A DNA stretch of 64,000 bases from Protonemura montana (taxonomy: Eukaryota; Arthropoda; Insecta; Plecoptera; Nemouridae), in the NCBI GenBank assembly GCA_947568835.1, contig OX387605.1, forward strand, positions 248,001 to 312,000. Reading direction: 5' to 3'. The position numbers were made by a program, and so were the translations under genes. The notes below the pieces were generated by a model. The model saw only the letters and a list, made by a program, of their open reading frames with translations, was not told the DNA's origin and did not search any database. This document shows positions 48,601-60,470 of this stretch, piece after piece. The number at the start of each line of letters is the position of its first letter. The first letter of the stretch is position 1.

Positions 48601-48707
48601 ACATCGGTGAAGTCGTCTCCGTCAAGCATCTGTGGCAATGAAGCCAGCAGCGACGCCTGGTAATTGTGCCACCGCAGACAGAACTGCTGCTCCGAAACCG
48701 AACTCAT
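45666..48707 (-). CDS. BTB/POZ C2H2 zinc-finger transcription factor, 4 coding exons
   Basis: Exons: 48707-48516, 47824-47645, 46617-46413, 45970-45666; GT-AG, frame continuous, 293 residues. BTB domain of the tramtrack/bab/lola type at about 8-115 (FCLRWHNYQ, FTDVTLSAAG, VLSACSGYFKELF, LVTFMYSGEVNV). A Pro/Ala/Lys-rich linker includes KKRPRH, a candidate nuclear signal. Two C2H2 fingers follow near the C-terminus: CAICGKRLSNPYNLRVHMDTH and CASC...HVSYRH. BTB mediates dimerisation and the fingers bind DNA; such proteins are nuclear regulators. An acceptor-like TAG directly precedes the start codon, so a 5' non-coding exon is likely. The donor of exon 2 could also be 12 bases earlier (47657); the downstream one, CAG|GTACGT, is stronger. 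The orthologue cannot be assigned, and further finger exons could be spliced alternatively. Confidence 0.87.
46855..47520. repeat. 14-bp GA-rich minisatellite in BTB-ZF intron 2
   Basis: About 47 almost identical copies of GAGAGAGAGCAAGT, occasionally GAGAGAGCGCAAGT. Strong strand asymmetry (purine-rich on plus). The units carry GAGAG cores, the sequence bound by GAGA factor in insects. Confidence 0.96.
47935..48335 (+). mobile_element. tRNA-like inverted-repeat element with 2 units (BTB-ZF intron 1)
   Basis: The clearest complete copy. Left arm ATTATGAACACTATAAACGTC; 5' body; inner arm TGTCTCAAAAAGCCAGT; two tRNA-like units; an intact T arm CGGGGTTCGAGTCCCCG followed by TTTGGAC, which pairs with GTCCAAG; then the right arm TTTTTGAGACGTTTATTGTG. 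The last unit can be folded as a full tRNA-like cloverleaf with A and B boxes, but its anticodon loop lacks U33. Confidence 0.85.
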
Positions 48708-49513
48708 CCTACGAAGCAAAGTCAATCAGGTTAACAGTACCGGGCAAGACTGTAACACATCTTCACCGTGGCAATTGGGGTTGTAAATCGACAAAGCAGC
48801 TTTACTAAAGTTCATTGAAACTACCAAGCTACAGGTAAAATGTATTTAAAAACTCAGTACCTCTGCAAGGCCTACAGGACATCTATGTAACACCTAGTTA
48901 TGTTTGGGACCTCCAACCTAACGTGCAAATTTAATTTAAACTTAATCCAAAATGGTGTATTTATAAAGTGGAACTGGAACGCTAGTGACTTTTCAGTCCA
49001 AATACTTCTGCCAGTTATTTCATTATGGTGCTCGAGGATTATTACAGTGAAATTAAATGTAATTAAATGTATTTTATGTGTTGCATTCCAGTAAAAATCA
49101 CAACAGTCTAGGCCAAGGTGGTCAGTGGATCGCATGTCTAAACTCTTAATTGGCAATGAACTTGATGAGCACACAGAGCCCGTTAGATACCCACCAATTT
49201 ATTTACTAGGCCTGTTGGCAATGGCAAAAATATTTACATTAAATGCATGAAACTTTTCACCAAATCTTTGATAGGTACCTATAATCCAACATTGTGCCTT
49301 TAGTTAGCTGGCCTTACTGATCTATTCCATGTGCTGTTGATTGATTGATTGATTGTTATTTGAGTACCTTGTGAAAAGCATGACATGTTGGTAAGTTGGC
49401 ACAAAGTTTCATCATGAGGTGCAGTTAAATAATAATAATCATAAGAAAAGTAGTTATAATAGAGTTATTTAGCGCCATATTATTCTAAATTCAATGCTAT
49501 GCTAGTACCTACC

Positions 49514-49640
49514 TTGGAAAAGTGAGCAAGAAGCAGATAACGACAAATGATGGTGATGTCCTTATAGTGCGGTGTCAACGGCTGATGGACTTTTTGACCG
49601 GTGACTTCGATCTTCTCTTGCTATACCCACCGATTGACAG
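49514..49640 (-). other. Possible 5' non-coding exon of the BTB-ZF gene
   Basis: A strong donor, TTTCCAAG|GTAGGTAC, on the minus strand at 49514, about 800 bases upstream of the acceptor at 48710. The upstream boundary is not known; the GC-rich stretch at 49.65-49.95 kb could be its promoter. Inferred only from splice-site quality. Confidence 0.35.
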
Positions 49641-50585
49641 CCCACAGCAGATAGCAAATAAAATAGCCCTGTGACTTTGGAGTCAGATGTTGATTAATGT
49701 TGTCAGATGTTGGCAAGATGGGAAAAGTTTAGTCCAGATGTGTGTCTGATAATCTTATTTGTTGAAGCTTCTGCTGTCGGCGATCACCGGGAGACTGGGC
49801 TAGCCAGGTCAACATCTATTTTCTCCAGCTCCAGGCCGGGCTATTTGCGGCGAGGCTAAAAAAGGAGTCGCTGGACGCTGGCCAGAAGGTCCAGACCTGT
49901 CCAGAAATACCCCGGCCACCGCCGCGCGGCGCCTAACGTGGGAGATGGAGTCATTCCCGAAACCAATTTGCTGGACTCTTGCAAGGATTATTCCCTACTC
50001 AGGAGCCGATCGCCGATTAGCGGCATTTATTAGTTCTAGCCGTGTTATAGCCGCACGGACTCGACCGTCACTACCTACCGCTAGCACGCGACCACGCTTA
50101 CTGCCAGCGCGGCGAGCGGCGAACGCACTCACTGCAGTGTAGTCAGCGTCAGCTGTAGTTGTTTGAAATTGTGCAGTAACTTATTCAGTAACTATTTGCA
50201 CTTTCCATGGCAAATCTTGCTCGAGTCGATTTGCGCTATCCCCGCTTTCCACCGAAAGACTTTCCACCATCATTTGGTATTCTGTAACTCATTATGGAAT
50301 TGAACAGTTGCTCGTCCACAGGGGTCAGGAAAACCAGAGTCAATGAGTTAAAAGCAGAGTCGAATGACACGAAAAATATGAAATTCCATTTGTTGATGTT
50401 ATCACTTTACGTATTCAACTTCATTTTCGTCGTTCATAACAACATTAGCTAGTATACACCCTTTATAAAAATAGTTAATGTAGTTATAAACAATTTAGTT
50501 TAATTCAGTTAAACTAGAATAAAGCAATTTTCAGCATTATTTACCTTACCATAACCTATCAATCTAAAACAAATCAAAAATAAAC

Positions 50586-52368
50586 ATGGGTGTGCACATG
50601 GTTGAAGAACAGAAGGTGCTGCTCATAAATTATATGAGGGAGCACAGCAATTTTGCTGCAGGCAAATTTTTGAATGCTGCCGGCCGACAAAAGGCCGCAG
50701 AAATGTGGGCGACTCTTGCCAGCTTGCTGAACGCTGTTGGGAACGGGGCTTTCAAAGACCCATCGGCCTGGGCCTCGGTAAGAAAAGCTTTGGTAGCAAA
50801 GCAGCTACTTGTTTCATGACAAATAATCTACCATTATTACTTATCATTCATACCAATCCTAATGCAATCACTTCAAACTCACCGTATAGGCTTGGAAAGA
50901 CTGGAAAAACAAGACGCGAGCTAAAGCGTCCAAAATCCTCACTTACCAACGAGGTACGGGAGGTGGGAACAAGCCCCCGCCACCTCTCACCGACATCGAG
51001 GAGAGGCTGGTGGAGTTGATTGGGGAGGAATGTGTTGCCGGTCTGCCCCGAGTGGATGAGGTGGGATTTGGGAGACGAGAGGTAACAGTAATTGTAATTA
51101 CACTTTTATTTATTTTGTTTCTGCATGGTACATGGAATTAACAAGTAACACAATATGTCATTAGCAGCATATGGTTCCATTAAAGCTTTACATCCAGATA
51201 ATGGTTCAATTCAGCACTTACCTAGCTGAAGTCAATCGCAGACCAACAACTATCCAACTAACAACAACCAGAATGACTAAAAAAGAACAAAAAAATGTTA
51301 CCGCACAATTCACACACCAAATACATGCAATATCTTACCCTAACAAACCAAGAATAGTTATTTTTTAATTTATAATAGTTACAAACCTTTAGTAGATACT
51401 ATAGGTATAGAAGTCTTGTGCCCTTTTGTTCTATGTTCTTCACTATGTAGGTACCTACCTACTTAAAAAGATAGTACGTTAGTTCCATCAAGCAGTAATC
51501 ACTAAATAACAGTTGTTCCTTCACATTCCATGTAGGAAACACTTACACCGTCTGCTGCTCCTTCTGACCACGATGACTTGACGTTTGAAGGCGGCGTGTC
51601 AGTAATTGAAGAAAGGGAGGAAGTGTTTATGGGAGATTATTATGTGCTCGGTAAGTCAAGATTATTTAAATAAGTGCTCAATCAATAATCTGTACCCAAG
51701 TAAAGTAGACAGGTTCTGAACTTCTGAAAAATCCTTATGTATGCGTATTGTGCTGTAGCTTCACATGTGTCGACCTCATCCGGCCCTGTCGACAGCTCTT
51801 CTGCTGCATATGAGCGTAAGTAGGGTTCTGTAATGAGAAATTTTAGCTTGAAGCAAATCTAATTAAAATATGTACATTTAGCTACGCTCAATTCATCATC
51901 AACATCCAGCAGCCACTCCGCCAAGCTAAAGGCAAAAGGTAATAAAATATTATATCCTGGATTAGAGAACGTGCATTCATCATGCTTCAACTTCAAAGTA
52001 CACAATACAACATTGCAGGCCATTCCGTTGCGAAACGAAGCTATGATGACACAATGAAAAATGCGGCAGACAAGTTCTCTGCAATGGAAGTTGAAAAAAT
52101 AAAGGAAACTCAGAAGCAAACCAAACAGCTTGAAAGGAACGCTGCAGCCAAGGAAAGGAGCGCATCGGCCGCAGAGAGGCAAGCAGCTGCTGCAGAGAGG
52201 CGCTGTGAAGCCGCAGAGAGAAGCGCATCGGCCGCAGAGAGGCGAGCAGCTGCTGCAGAGAGACGCTGTGAAGCCGCAGAGAGAAGCGCATCGGCCGCAG
52301 AAAAATTAGCAATGATAGCAGAGATGAGTTTCAATCTAAAAAAAAAAAAAACTGAGGGGGAAATTTAA
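50586..52368 (+). CDS. Harbinger Myb/SANT-like DNA-binding protein (element 1)
   Basis: Exons: 50586-50777, 50890-51081, 51536-51650, 51759-51815, 51882-51938, 52019-52368; GT-AG, 320 residues. The N-terminal trihelix (about 1-95) has tryptophans in MWATLA, SAWKDWK and an FLNAAGRQ segment, as in Myb/SANT-like partners of Harbinger transposases. The middle is Ser/acidic and probably disordered. The C-terminus is a long charged coiled coil with three repeats of the ERRCEAAERSASAAER type. In characterised Harbingers this second protein binds the element and helps the transposase enter the nucleus; the same role is inferred here. Confidence 0.85.
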
Positions 52369-52464
52369 AGAGGGCAAGTAGAAATAAGTACCAGCTCTGA
52401 AACGCCAAAAAAAACCCAAATATATATATTTAATACCGTGCAACCCTGTTAATTTTCATTTTGG

Positions 52465-54132
52465 TTACTGCTGACGTGTCCTCCACAGCCTTGCAACGAG
52501 CCCAGCCCGCACATCGCGAGCGCGTGCAAGGACATTTCCCTGAAGGTCCTCAGGAGGCAACACATCTCCTGCCTCTAGATCCTGCTCTCGAGCCAGTTCT
52601 TCTGGTTCAAGGGGTTCAGGGTCTGGGAGCCGAGCCTCTAATGCAATGTTGTGCAGTGTCGCACAAGTATTGACAATGAGAGCCGCTCTCTCGGGGCTGT
52701 AATGCAGGCAGCGGTGTCTCAGCAGGCAGCGGAATCGAGCCTTCAAAAGGCCGAAGCTCCTCTCGACGCAACACCTGGTCCTGCAGTGACGATCCGTAAA
52801 ATACGCTTCAGGTGTTCCTGGCTCGGTGTGCAAAATTGGCGGCACCAGCCACGGCTCGCACGCATAACCAGAATCACCTGTAACATAAAATTCGTCATAA
52901 TATCGTCAAAAGTTTCGACTAAAATACCTAAATTTAACTCACACCAAGAAAAATGCATAAAATCAGTGAACTATCACATCCAGAGCCCAAATTTTAGCAG
53001 CCTGACAATTTTTCAAATAAAGATTTCTCCCTAGACTCACCAAGCAGCCACTCCCTTCTTTCGCCAGCCCTGTAGCGCTCCATTAGCACTTCCTTGGCCG
53101 CACAGTTCCGCCAGATGTAGGCATCTGCGACACCTCCGGGGTACCTCGCGTTTATATTCAGGAACCGCATGTCATAGTCACAAATCTGTTCCAAAGGATG
53201 GGTCTATAAAAATCCTAGCTAATTTGGATACGAATTATGACATTGGAAGTGTTAAATAAATTTAGAAATTTGACTTACAGCCTGAACATTGAGGGAAGGA
53301 TAACCCTTCCTGTTGAAGTACGTTTCCTCGTGAACCGACGGCTTCACCAGGGCTATATGAGTGCAATCCAAACAGCCTACAATACCTGAAATGCCAGATA
53401 CGTCAAAGAATCTGCAACAATTCAAAATAATTATACACATGGTAGGACCTAGATGAAATTTATCGTCCATGTGGTTGAGATTAGAATTATACGTAGCTAT
53501 AGGTACACTTATTCTTAAAGCTCCAAATTACAAAAACAGAAAAGACATTAGGAATCTTGGCTGAATGTTATTTAAACTTAGCATATGAAGTACCTCTTAC
53601 CTTTGCTTGACATTATTCCGTTCAGCCTGCGTCTCTGGAAAGCGAATGTACCGGTGCATCAGCCTAGCATTCACGGCTACACAAACTTCGTGGATACTGC
53701 GGCTGACTGCAGACTGGCTCATACCTAGATTAAAGTCTTGGCCCACTGGACGCTGGTACGAGCCAGTTGCAAAGAAGCTTAGAGCTGACAGAACCTGAAA
53801 TATTGCAGAATGATGGGTAAAACATGGTTCGTCTTTGTATATGAAGTTCTGAACTGAACAAAGACAAATTAGAAGCACCAGCAAACCTTTGCCTCCACAC
53901 TTATGGCACTCTGCCTGTGGGTGACGGGCATGTCTTCCCGAATGTCCTCGACAAATTGCCGAACGATGCGCTGGGGCAAACGATAGAGACGAACAAAGTC
54001 GGATGTTGTCATGTCATCAAATGCGTTCGTATTGGCACGTATGAATCGCCGCCTCACTCGCATCCTTTGCCTCATTCCATGTTGCTGGATACCAATTTCA
54101 CGAAGTGCCATTAAGTGGTCCCACCCTTCCAT
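52465..54132 (-). CDS. HARBI1-like DDE transposase (element 1), intact
   Basis: Exons: 54132-53887, 53794-53601, 53411-53279, 53185-53041, 52877-52465; GT-AG, 376 residues. The HTH-like segment QSAVSRSIHEV precedes the DDE_4 nuclease fold: first Asp in GCLDCTHIAL, second Asp in GGVADAYIW, Glu in CCVERSFGLLKARF. All three acidic residues are present and no stop interrupts the frame, so activity is possible. ATG at 54132 directly follows an acceptor-like CAG, so a 5' non-coding exon may exist, or translation may start six bases upstream. Confidence 0.92.
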
Positions 54133-54613
54133 CTGCAAGTAGGTAAATTGTTAGCATACCAACATGGGTAATACCGTTGAGTGAGGATATTCAATGGTAA
54201 TATCTCTGGTAATACCAACAATCTTCTAAAATAGGTACATCATATTATGAATATGAATGTTTGCTTACCTTTAAAAGATTCCGCTGTTATAGGATTATAC
54301 CTTTTTGGTCTATAATTACTGTGTAATTACTGTGTACTGTGTAATTATCCGTAGCAAATAAATAAACAATAAAACACACTTCGCGTCACTGGCAGCCGAT
54401 CTGACAGCCACCAAAAATATCAGATTTAACCTCACTTATTCATTTGCTCGAGCTTGAAGACTGGAGCAAATCTTTCCACCGGAGTGGAAAATGTTTCCAT
54501 TGCAAATTCCGGTGCAAATCGTTACTGAATACCAAATTATCAAAAGCGATGGAAAGTGAAGCCAATTCCATGGAAAATATTTTCCCAGCAAGTGCAAATA
54601 GTTACTGAATAAG

Positions 54614-54862
54614 CCTCCAGGTCAGCGACAAATCGGCGCCCGTCAATTTGACGTACGGTTTCCCTCTTGGGTTTGCAATGAGAGCGATACACATAGACAC
54701 TTCCATGAACGATTCTGATTTGTGGTCTGGAAGTCTCGAATACAGAAGCTCCAGAAGGTCTTCTACCGCGTTTTAGCATCAGCCAACATTGCAACATTGG
54801 TCGCTGTTTGACTGGATGAATAAGTGGATGATGATACACTTAACCTAGGCTTGAAGGTAGAC
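54614..54862. other. Spacer between the two Harbinger elements, ending in a 5S-SINE fragment
   Basis: From about 54780 the sequence matches the reversed tail of the 5S-SINE (GGATGAATAAGTGGATGATG, then AACCTAGGCTTGAAGG). The rest of that SINE is found at 60053, on the other side of Harbinger 2. Confidence 0.65.
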
Positions 54863-55310
54863 CTGGGGCCCAATTCTCGAATTTGTGGTCTAATCGCGGG
54901 GCCAAGGCTAGCCGTGACTTAATAAAGTCAATGGGGGCCAACATTTGTACTCTCGGATTGCAATGGACGATTCGACATTAATTCGGCTCGTTTCCCCTCT
55001 TTCTGTTCTGTGGACTAACCTACGTCACAAATACGTCACGAATGTCAAGGTTGTACCAACTGACAGAAGGGTTTCATGTCGCAAATAACCTAAAAAACTA
55101 AAGAAGTTGAACACATTTTGTTATGACACTGGAAATGATGAATAAAATCAGTGTTTGTGCATTATTACGGAAAGGTTGCACACTCCGTAAAGAAACAAAT
55201 ACCACGTAAGTGCTGATAAATGCAATTAACAGTAGATTCATGAAATGGCATTCAAAATGTAGGGCACATGGACTGAAATAATAAACAACAATTTTTTCGG
55301 AAAATCTTTT

Positions 55311-57171
55311 TTAGTTATGGTCAAAAGCTCGGCGGATCAATCTTCTCTGGAGCCTCCTTGCATTTGCCAGCAAGGGGTTTGCATTTGGCAGCATTGGGGC
55401 CGGAGGCTCATTCGCATACATGCCAAAATCGAGCTCTCCGTCCATTGGCTCTTCATGCGGCTGAGCGACGTTGTTAGCTACGCACATGTTGTGCAGCACA
55501 CAACATGCCGTGATGATCCGCGATGCCTTTTCGGGCCGGTAGTGAAGAACTCTGTGTTTTAAGAGGCATCGCCAACGCATCTTTAGCAGCCCATTGCACC
55601 TCTCCACAATGCTCCGGGCTCTCATCTGCCTTCGATTATACCGAAGCTCTCCTTCCGTGGCCGTATTTGTCATGGGAACCAGCAGCCAGGGCTCCAATGG
55701 GTACCCACTATCGCCTAGGAAGTGCAAGAAAACGTTTGAAACATCTCATTGTGCAAAGTTACGATGAAGATTACGAATGATTCAAATTGAATACCATTTT
55801 GATACTTACCAAGAAGCCAAGAGCTGACGTCATCATTGTGGGCATGTTGTAATGCAGCTCTGATGTTCGAAGTGCGCCACACGTAGGAATCGTTAGTGCT
55901 TCCTGGGAAGTTTGCATTGACGTGCAAAATTTGCATAGTATGGTCGCAAATCTGTGAAGCATACATGTATTTAAACCAAAATTGGATTGTCAAGTTTGCA
56001 AAGTTATGAATGCAGTGTGGGATTTTTCAGAAATTGAAAAACAAAACTTGTTTCGTAGTAGATGATGGTAATGCTGTACCAATTGCGTGTTGATGGAGCA
56101 ATAATTCTTCCGATTCACATAGATGTGCTCCGGATACAATGGGTCATCGGTAGGTGGGGCCATGATTGCCACGTGTGTGCCATCAATTGCCCCAATCACT
56201 CCTGGAAATCTGTACTCGTTGTTGAAGCTGTCAAAGAGTAGTAAGATGTGATTATTTTATGAATCTAATCATTCAAATAAGATAGTAATATGCATTTCCT
56301 GCAAACATTAAATGTGAGAAAGACTGTTAAGTTTAGTAGAAAATTAGAAAGCTTCGTTAGTATTTAAGTAAAAATTAATGCTAGGAGATTACAACAATTT
56401 ATGTAAAAAGCATTTTTGGCTAACTTCAAACAAATAAATTAATTGCATTCAAGTGTACCCTTGTTTAATTCGTAGCAAATTGTCCATGGGAAAGGTGACC
56501 CACTCGTCCAGCAAGTTGTCGTTGATGCAATCAACAATTGTTGCTAAAGATCGGCTGACAGAAGCCTGGCTTATGGCCAAGTTGACGCTGTCGCCGACTC
56601 CAACTTGGTAGCTACCACTTGCTAAAAACATTAGCGTTGCAAGTACCTAGTGAGAGATGATTTCTGTTTCATTTTTGTGACAACTCAATAATTTCTGATT
56701 TTCATATGAATCTGCCAGCAATAAATGTGTTACTTTTCCTTTAAAAATTTAAGTGCCATTAATTTTGATGCAGCTACTTAACAATCTTACAAATCATGCA
56801 AAACTTAGGTATATTTTGGAACAAAATAGTATCTTTTAATCTAAGTTTTACTGAGTAGTGTTGTGCATTTTAACCAGCTGCTTTAAATTGTTTAATAAAG
56901 AGAATTTGAATGATGGAAAATGTTCATGGCTTACTGAAGTTTGCACGTTAATCGATGACTTGCGGGTTGGTTCTGGGAGCAAATCTTCCAGCCTCTGGAT
57001 CAAAGTGTCAGTCATGCGCTTAGTAAGACGGAACCTTCGTTCGAAAGCAGTATCACTTAATAGAAATGCATCATCTTGCGAGTGAAATACACGATGCCCA
57101 ACATCCTGCTGTTGCTCAGCTTGTTCTAAATCGTAAATTAGCATTACACCTTCCCAATCATCATCCATCAT
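55311..57171 (-). CDS. HARBI1-like DDE transposase (element 2), intact
   Basis: Exons: 57171-56935, 56646-56459, 56227-56080, 55951-55810, 55714-55311; GT-AG, 372 residues. The HTH-like segment [13 protein letters not shown] is followed by the nuclease: Asp in [10 protein letters not shown], Asp in STNDSYVWR, Glu in [17 protein letters not shown]. The catalytic triad is complete. Sequence differs clearly from element 1 (for example GAIDGTH versus GCLDCTH), so these are two lineages, not recent duplicates. Confidence 0.92.
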
Positions 57172-57366
57172 TTCACTTTTCTTGAGTTTTTCCTGAGAAA
57201 TATCTAATGTAAATGGCAGCAGATGCAGTCACTAGCCAAGTTGACAATTCTACTGATGCTGAGATGATGACTCACTCACAATTCAGCTGATGTAAGCAAA
57301 CTTTTGGAGCCAAAACTTTCCAAGCTCAGCTCAGAAGAAATAGCTCAGCTCAGAAAAATTGATACA

Positions 57367-58820
57367 ATGGCAATTCGATGCAATGACGAACAAAGGGAGA
57401 TGCTGGTTACTTTTATGGAAGGTAAGAATCAACAAAATTATGCAAATTACCAATGTTTTTTAATTGATTTGTAGACATTTATTTGCATGTTTCTTTTCTT
57501 TGGTTAGATTGTAACAGTTTGCTGCTTTCACCATTACAGGTCACCCTGAGCTGGTGTCCAGCAAATTTACATCGACTTTCACTGCCAAAGTATCGCAAGA
57601 ACTTTGGCAGACAGCTGCCTCCCAGCTTAACAGTCTCCCAGGAACCAAGAAGGATGCGGGTAGCTGGAAAGAGGTTTGCAAAATATATCCTGCATTTGAA
57701 ACACCAACAAGCACATGCTTTCCAGACACAGTCCAACACAAAGACGCAGTGCTAATCTTGGAAATAGACCCTTAAAGTTACTAAGAAATAAGCAAATTTT
57801 AATTAAACAGTAAATGTAATTGTTACAACAACGAACTTAATAAGCGGACACGAAGTACGACCAACATAATGCCCGTTATTCATACACACATTATGAAACA
57901 GAAAAGTCCATTTACCATGTCAAAGTAAGCTAGTGTAATGATTGAAACCTTCCTTACAGACCTGGAAACGCATCAAACGGACGACAAAAGACCTGAAGTC
58001 GAAAATTAACATCTCGGCAAGGGCGACAGGTGGGGGTCCCCCAACAAAAAAGGCACTGACACCTATCCAAGAACGGGTTGTGGCCTTGCTGGGGACAACA
58101 GCAATCGAGGGCCACAGCCACAGGGAAAGCATTATAGGTGGAATGAATCAGGAAACAGTCCAGGAGGTGGTGGAAATAGACGTAAGCTCACACCATTTTC
58201 AACACTGTTGTATGTATTTTGTTTGGTACCAGTTGACCAACTGGAGATATCTCATAAAATCCAATAATTTGTTTTTGAAACAGGACCCCTCAGACAATGA
58301 GTGGCAAGTGGAGTGGCAAGTGGACCAGCCAGCCACAGTGACCGCCGAGCCTGCGCGACTGCGTAGCCCTGCTCCCGGCACTTCAGCTGACAGCGACACC
58401 CCCAACTGCGCTGCCAAAAAGATTCCATCAAGTAATCCTGCTCCTGGTCCAATCCGAAACATCGGTGAAGGACGGCGGAAGCTACGAGCAGCTGAAGCCA
58501 GACTTTTACGATCAGCTGCGGCTGCTGCAAAGCACCAGTCGGTGCAAGAAGAGCTGCTAGAGCTGAGAAAGAGCGAAGTAGAATTAATGGCTCAGCAAAA
58601 TGAAAAATTTAATAGAAATGCAGCCCAGCAGCTCCTTTTTAAAGTTGAGCGGCAGAAAGCAACTGAACTGCAAAATGCCATTACTAACAAACTAGCTGCA
58701 CAACAAATTGCAGCAGTTGCAGCCCAAAATGCTGTTTTAAACGGCCTTGCTGAGCAGCAAATTGCTATTCAGCAGCGGCTAGCAGATATTTTTGAGCAGA
58801 TGGTTGCTAAGATGTTATAA
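57367..58820 (+). CDS. Harbinger Myb/SANT-like DNA-binding protein (element 2)
   Basis: Exons: 57367-57421, 57540-57673, 57960-58181, 58284-58820; GT-AG, 315 residues. N-terminal trihelix (about 1-85) with LVTFMEGHPELVSSKF, LWQTAASQLN and TWKRIKRTTKDLKSK, typical of the Myb/SANT-like Harbinger partner. The middle is Pro/Ser-rich; the C-terminal 110 residues form an Ala/Gln-rich coiled coil. The start was chosen as the first ATG in frame with the trihelix. Confidence 0.83.
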
Positions 58821-58821
58821 A

Positions 58822-58960
58822 TTCCTCTTCTTGCACCGACTGGCTTCAGCTGCTCGTAGCTTCCGCCGTCCTTCACCGATGTTTCGGATTGGCCAGGAGC
58901 AGGATTCCTTGATGGAATATTAGAGGCAGCGCAGTTGGGGGTGTCGCTGTCAGCTGAAGT
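58822..58960 (-). pseudogene. Inverted partial copy of the Myb-like gene of Harbinger 2
   Basis: Immediately after the Myb-like stop codon the sequence is a diverged reverse copy of about 58395-58560 of the last exon (it contains TCAGCTGCTCGTAGCTTCCG). With the parent segment it forms a large imperfect hairpin. It has small deletions and is not an open gene. Confidence 0.8.
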
Positions 58961-60052
58961 TAAGAACTATTCCTTGAGAACTATATCAAAGGCTACAATC
59001 TGATTTTTACTATTTTATATGATTATGATTAATTGGTTTATTGAATTTTAAGAGAAATAACTAATTATTTTAATTAAACATTTGTTGTTAAAACATTCAA
59101 ATATCATTTTAAAGACATTTTTTTCTGTACTAGTACTAAGATTAGACAAATTTAATGTTTTTCAAAAATCTAAAATGTGACTGCTAATTATTTTTTACTG
59201 AAAATGTGTAAACATTGCTTGGATACTTGTTCATAACATTGCTTAGTAATCATACTGATGTTTTTCTTTTACTTAAACAGAGTTTGAATGAATAAATAAA
59301 TAAGCAAACAGACATACTTGTGTCAGAGTCTGAAACCACTTTGAGAACTGAGAAGCCGTGTTGAAGAATTTATCTTTTGTGACTAACTTCCGTTGTTGGA
59401 TTATGCATTCGGACACACGATACCCTCCTCTCAAAACTGCTGGATGCGCACCTCGTTCCTGCGGCAGCAATTAGCTTGCACACGATGAACTTCGGGCTGT
59501 GAATAAGACAAAAAGAGTTACTACAAACAAGCGAGCAGCCTTATTCAACAATTGAAACTTGTCGCAGTGGCTAAAACCTCTTTGAGAAGAGGGAATAGGC
59601 TGCTTTAAGTTATTCAATTCCTCTAACGGTTTCAATAAATATGTAATATGTTACTAACCTGTGGTTTTAACGCAAAATTTCCTCGAGAGTTGCTGCGTGT
59701 GGACATATCATTCTGAATTTTGACGTATGAGAGCTACTACATAACCTCAAATTGTGTCTTGATGTTCAAACGTCTTTTATCTTGATTTCATGGATATTTC
59801 TCATTGTTGCAAGTATGAAAACAGTTCTATTTGAGTGGTTTAAGAACTCGGTACACTTTTTTTGCGTTTCAAAGAATATTTTTGTCGAAATACTAGTTGG
59901 CCTGCTGTTGGCCTGACGGGCTGGTCACCTCCTTAATTAAGGCGAGTATAACTTTGTCAGAGAGCGGGGCCGTCTATCCGAGAATACAAACTTCATCATT
60001 TGTCTCCCTACGTCATAGAACGGCCATCTGCTGAAGCTCGAGAATTGGGTCC
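58961..60052. other. Right non-coding part of Harbinger 2
   Basis: AT-rich sequence without a recognised gene between the inverted fragment and the right terminal repeat. A short frame on minus at 59470-59273 has no recognised family. Confidence 0.55.
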
Positions 60053-60310
60053 CTGGTGTCGGCACGTAGCCTACTCCTGTCGTAGAGCACCAAGGGGACC
60101 AACGGCTTAATGTACAACTCCAAAGGACGGTACAAAGCGATCAACAGGATTCCTCCACAAATCCATGCTGTCAAGAGGTTGATAAGCAAGGCGAGTGAAG
60201 TTGCTGTACTAACTTTCATCCCTCCAACCTCTCTCACGAACAGAACTGGTCATGTGTATGATGGTCACCCATCCAATACCTGAACCCAGCCCAGTGTTGC
60301 TTAACTTCGG
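60053..60310 (-). mobile_element. 5S-SINE, second half of the copy split by Harbinger 2
   Basis: Reverse 5S-SINE body (CGGCACGTAGCCTACTCCTG, AGGTTGATAAGCAAGGCGAG) then one head unit (GGTCACCCATCCAATACC) to about 60310. It continues the fragment left of 54865. Confidence 0.8.
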
Positions 60311-60470
60311 TGATCTTGCCAAGGTCACTTTTTCTTAATCTGCTTTTCAACGAAGGGGACCGTAATGTTTCATAGTGATTTTCTCTCGTGAAATTGATCC
60401 CCAAAAGTTGCTAAATCTTGCAATACTTGACTGTATCATCGTGAGCCAGCGTCAACAAAGTGAACTTACC

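Larger units (their letters stand above)
50180..54613. mobile_element. PIF/Harbinger transposon 1, 4.4 kb, apparently intact
   Basis: Ends carry the inverted repeat CTTATTCAGTAACTATTTGC, and further similar motifs (TTTCCACCG, GCTCGAG) sit just inside both ends. It contains a Myb-like gene on plus and a DDE transposase on minus, convergent with 96 bases between stop codons. Both frames are intact. I could not identify a clean 3-bp target duplication, so the exact ends are tentative. Confidence 0.82.
54866..60052. mobile_element. PIF/Harbinger transposon 2, 5.2 kb, inserted in a 5S-SINE, CTG target duplication
   Basis: Ends GGGCCCAATTCTCGA and the inverted GGACCCAATTCTCGA; CTG is duplicated at 54863-54865 and 60053-60055. 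A 5S-SINE is split exactly at this point. Coding genes are divergent: transposase on minus, Myb-like on plus, about 195 bases between starts. Both frames look intact. Confidence 0.9.

Noticed and set aside
49945-50142. Arg/Ala-rich short frame before Harbinger 1
   Set aside because: Short, no family, no splice context; probably GC-rich promoter or intergenic sequence.
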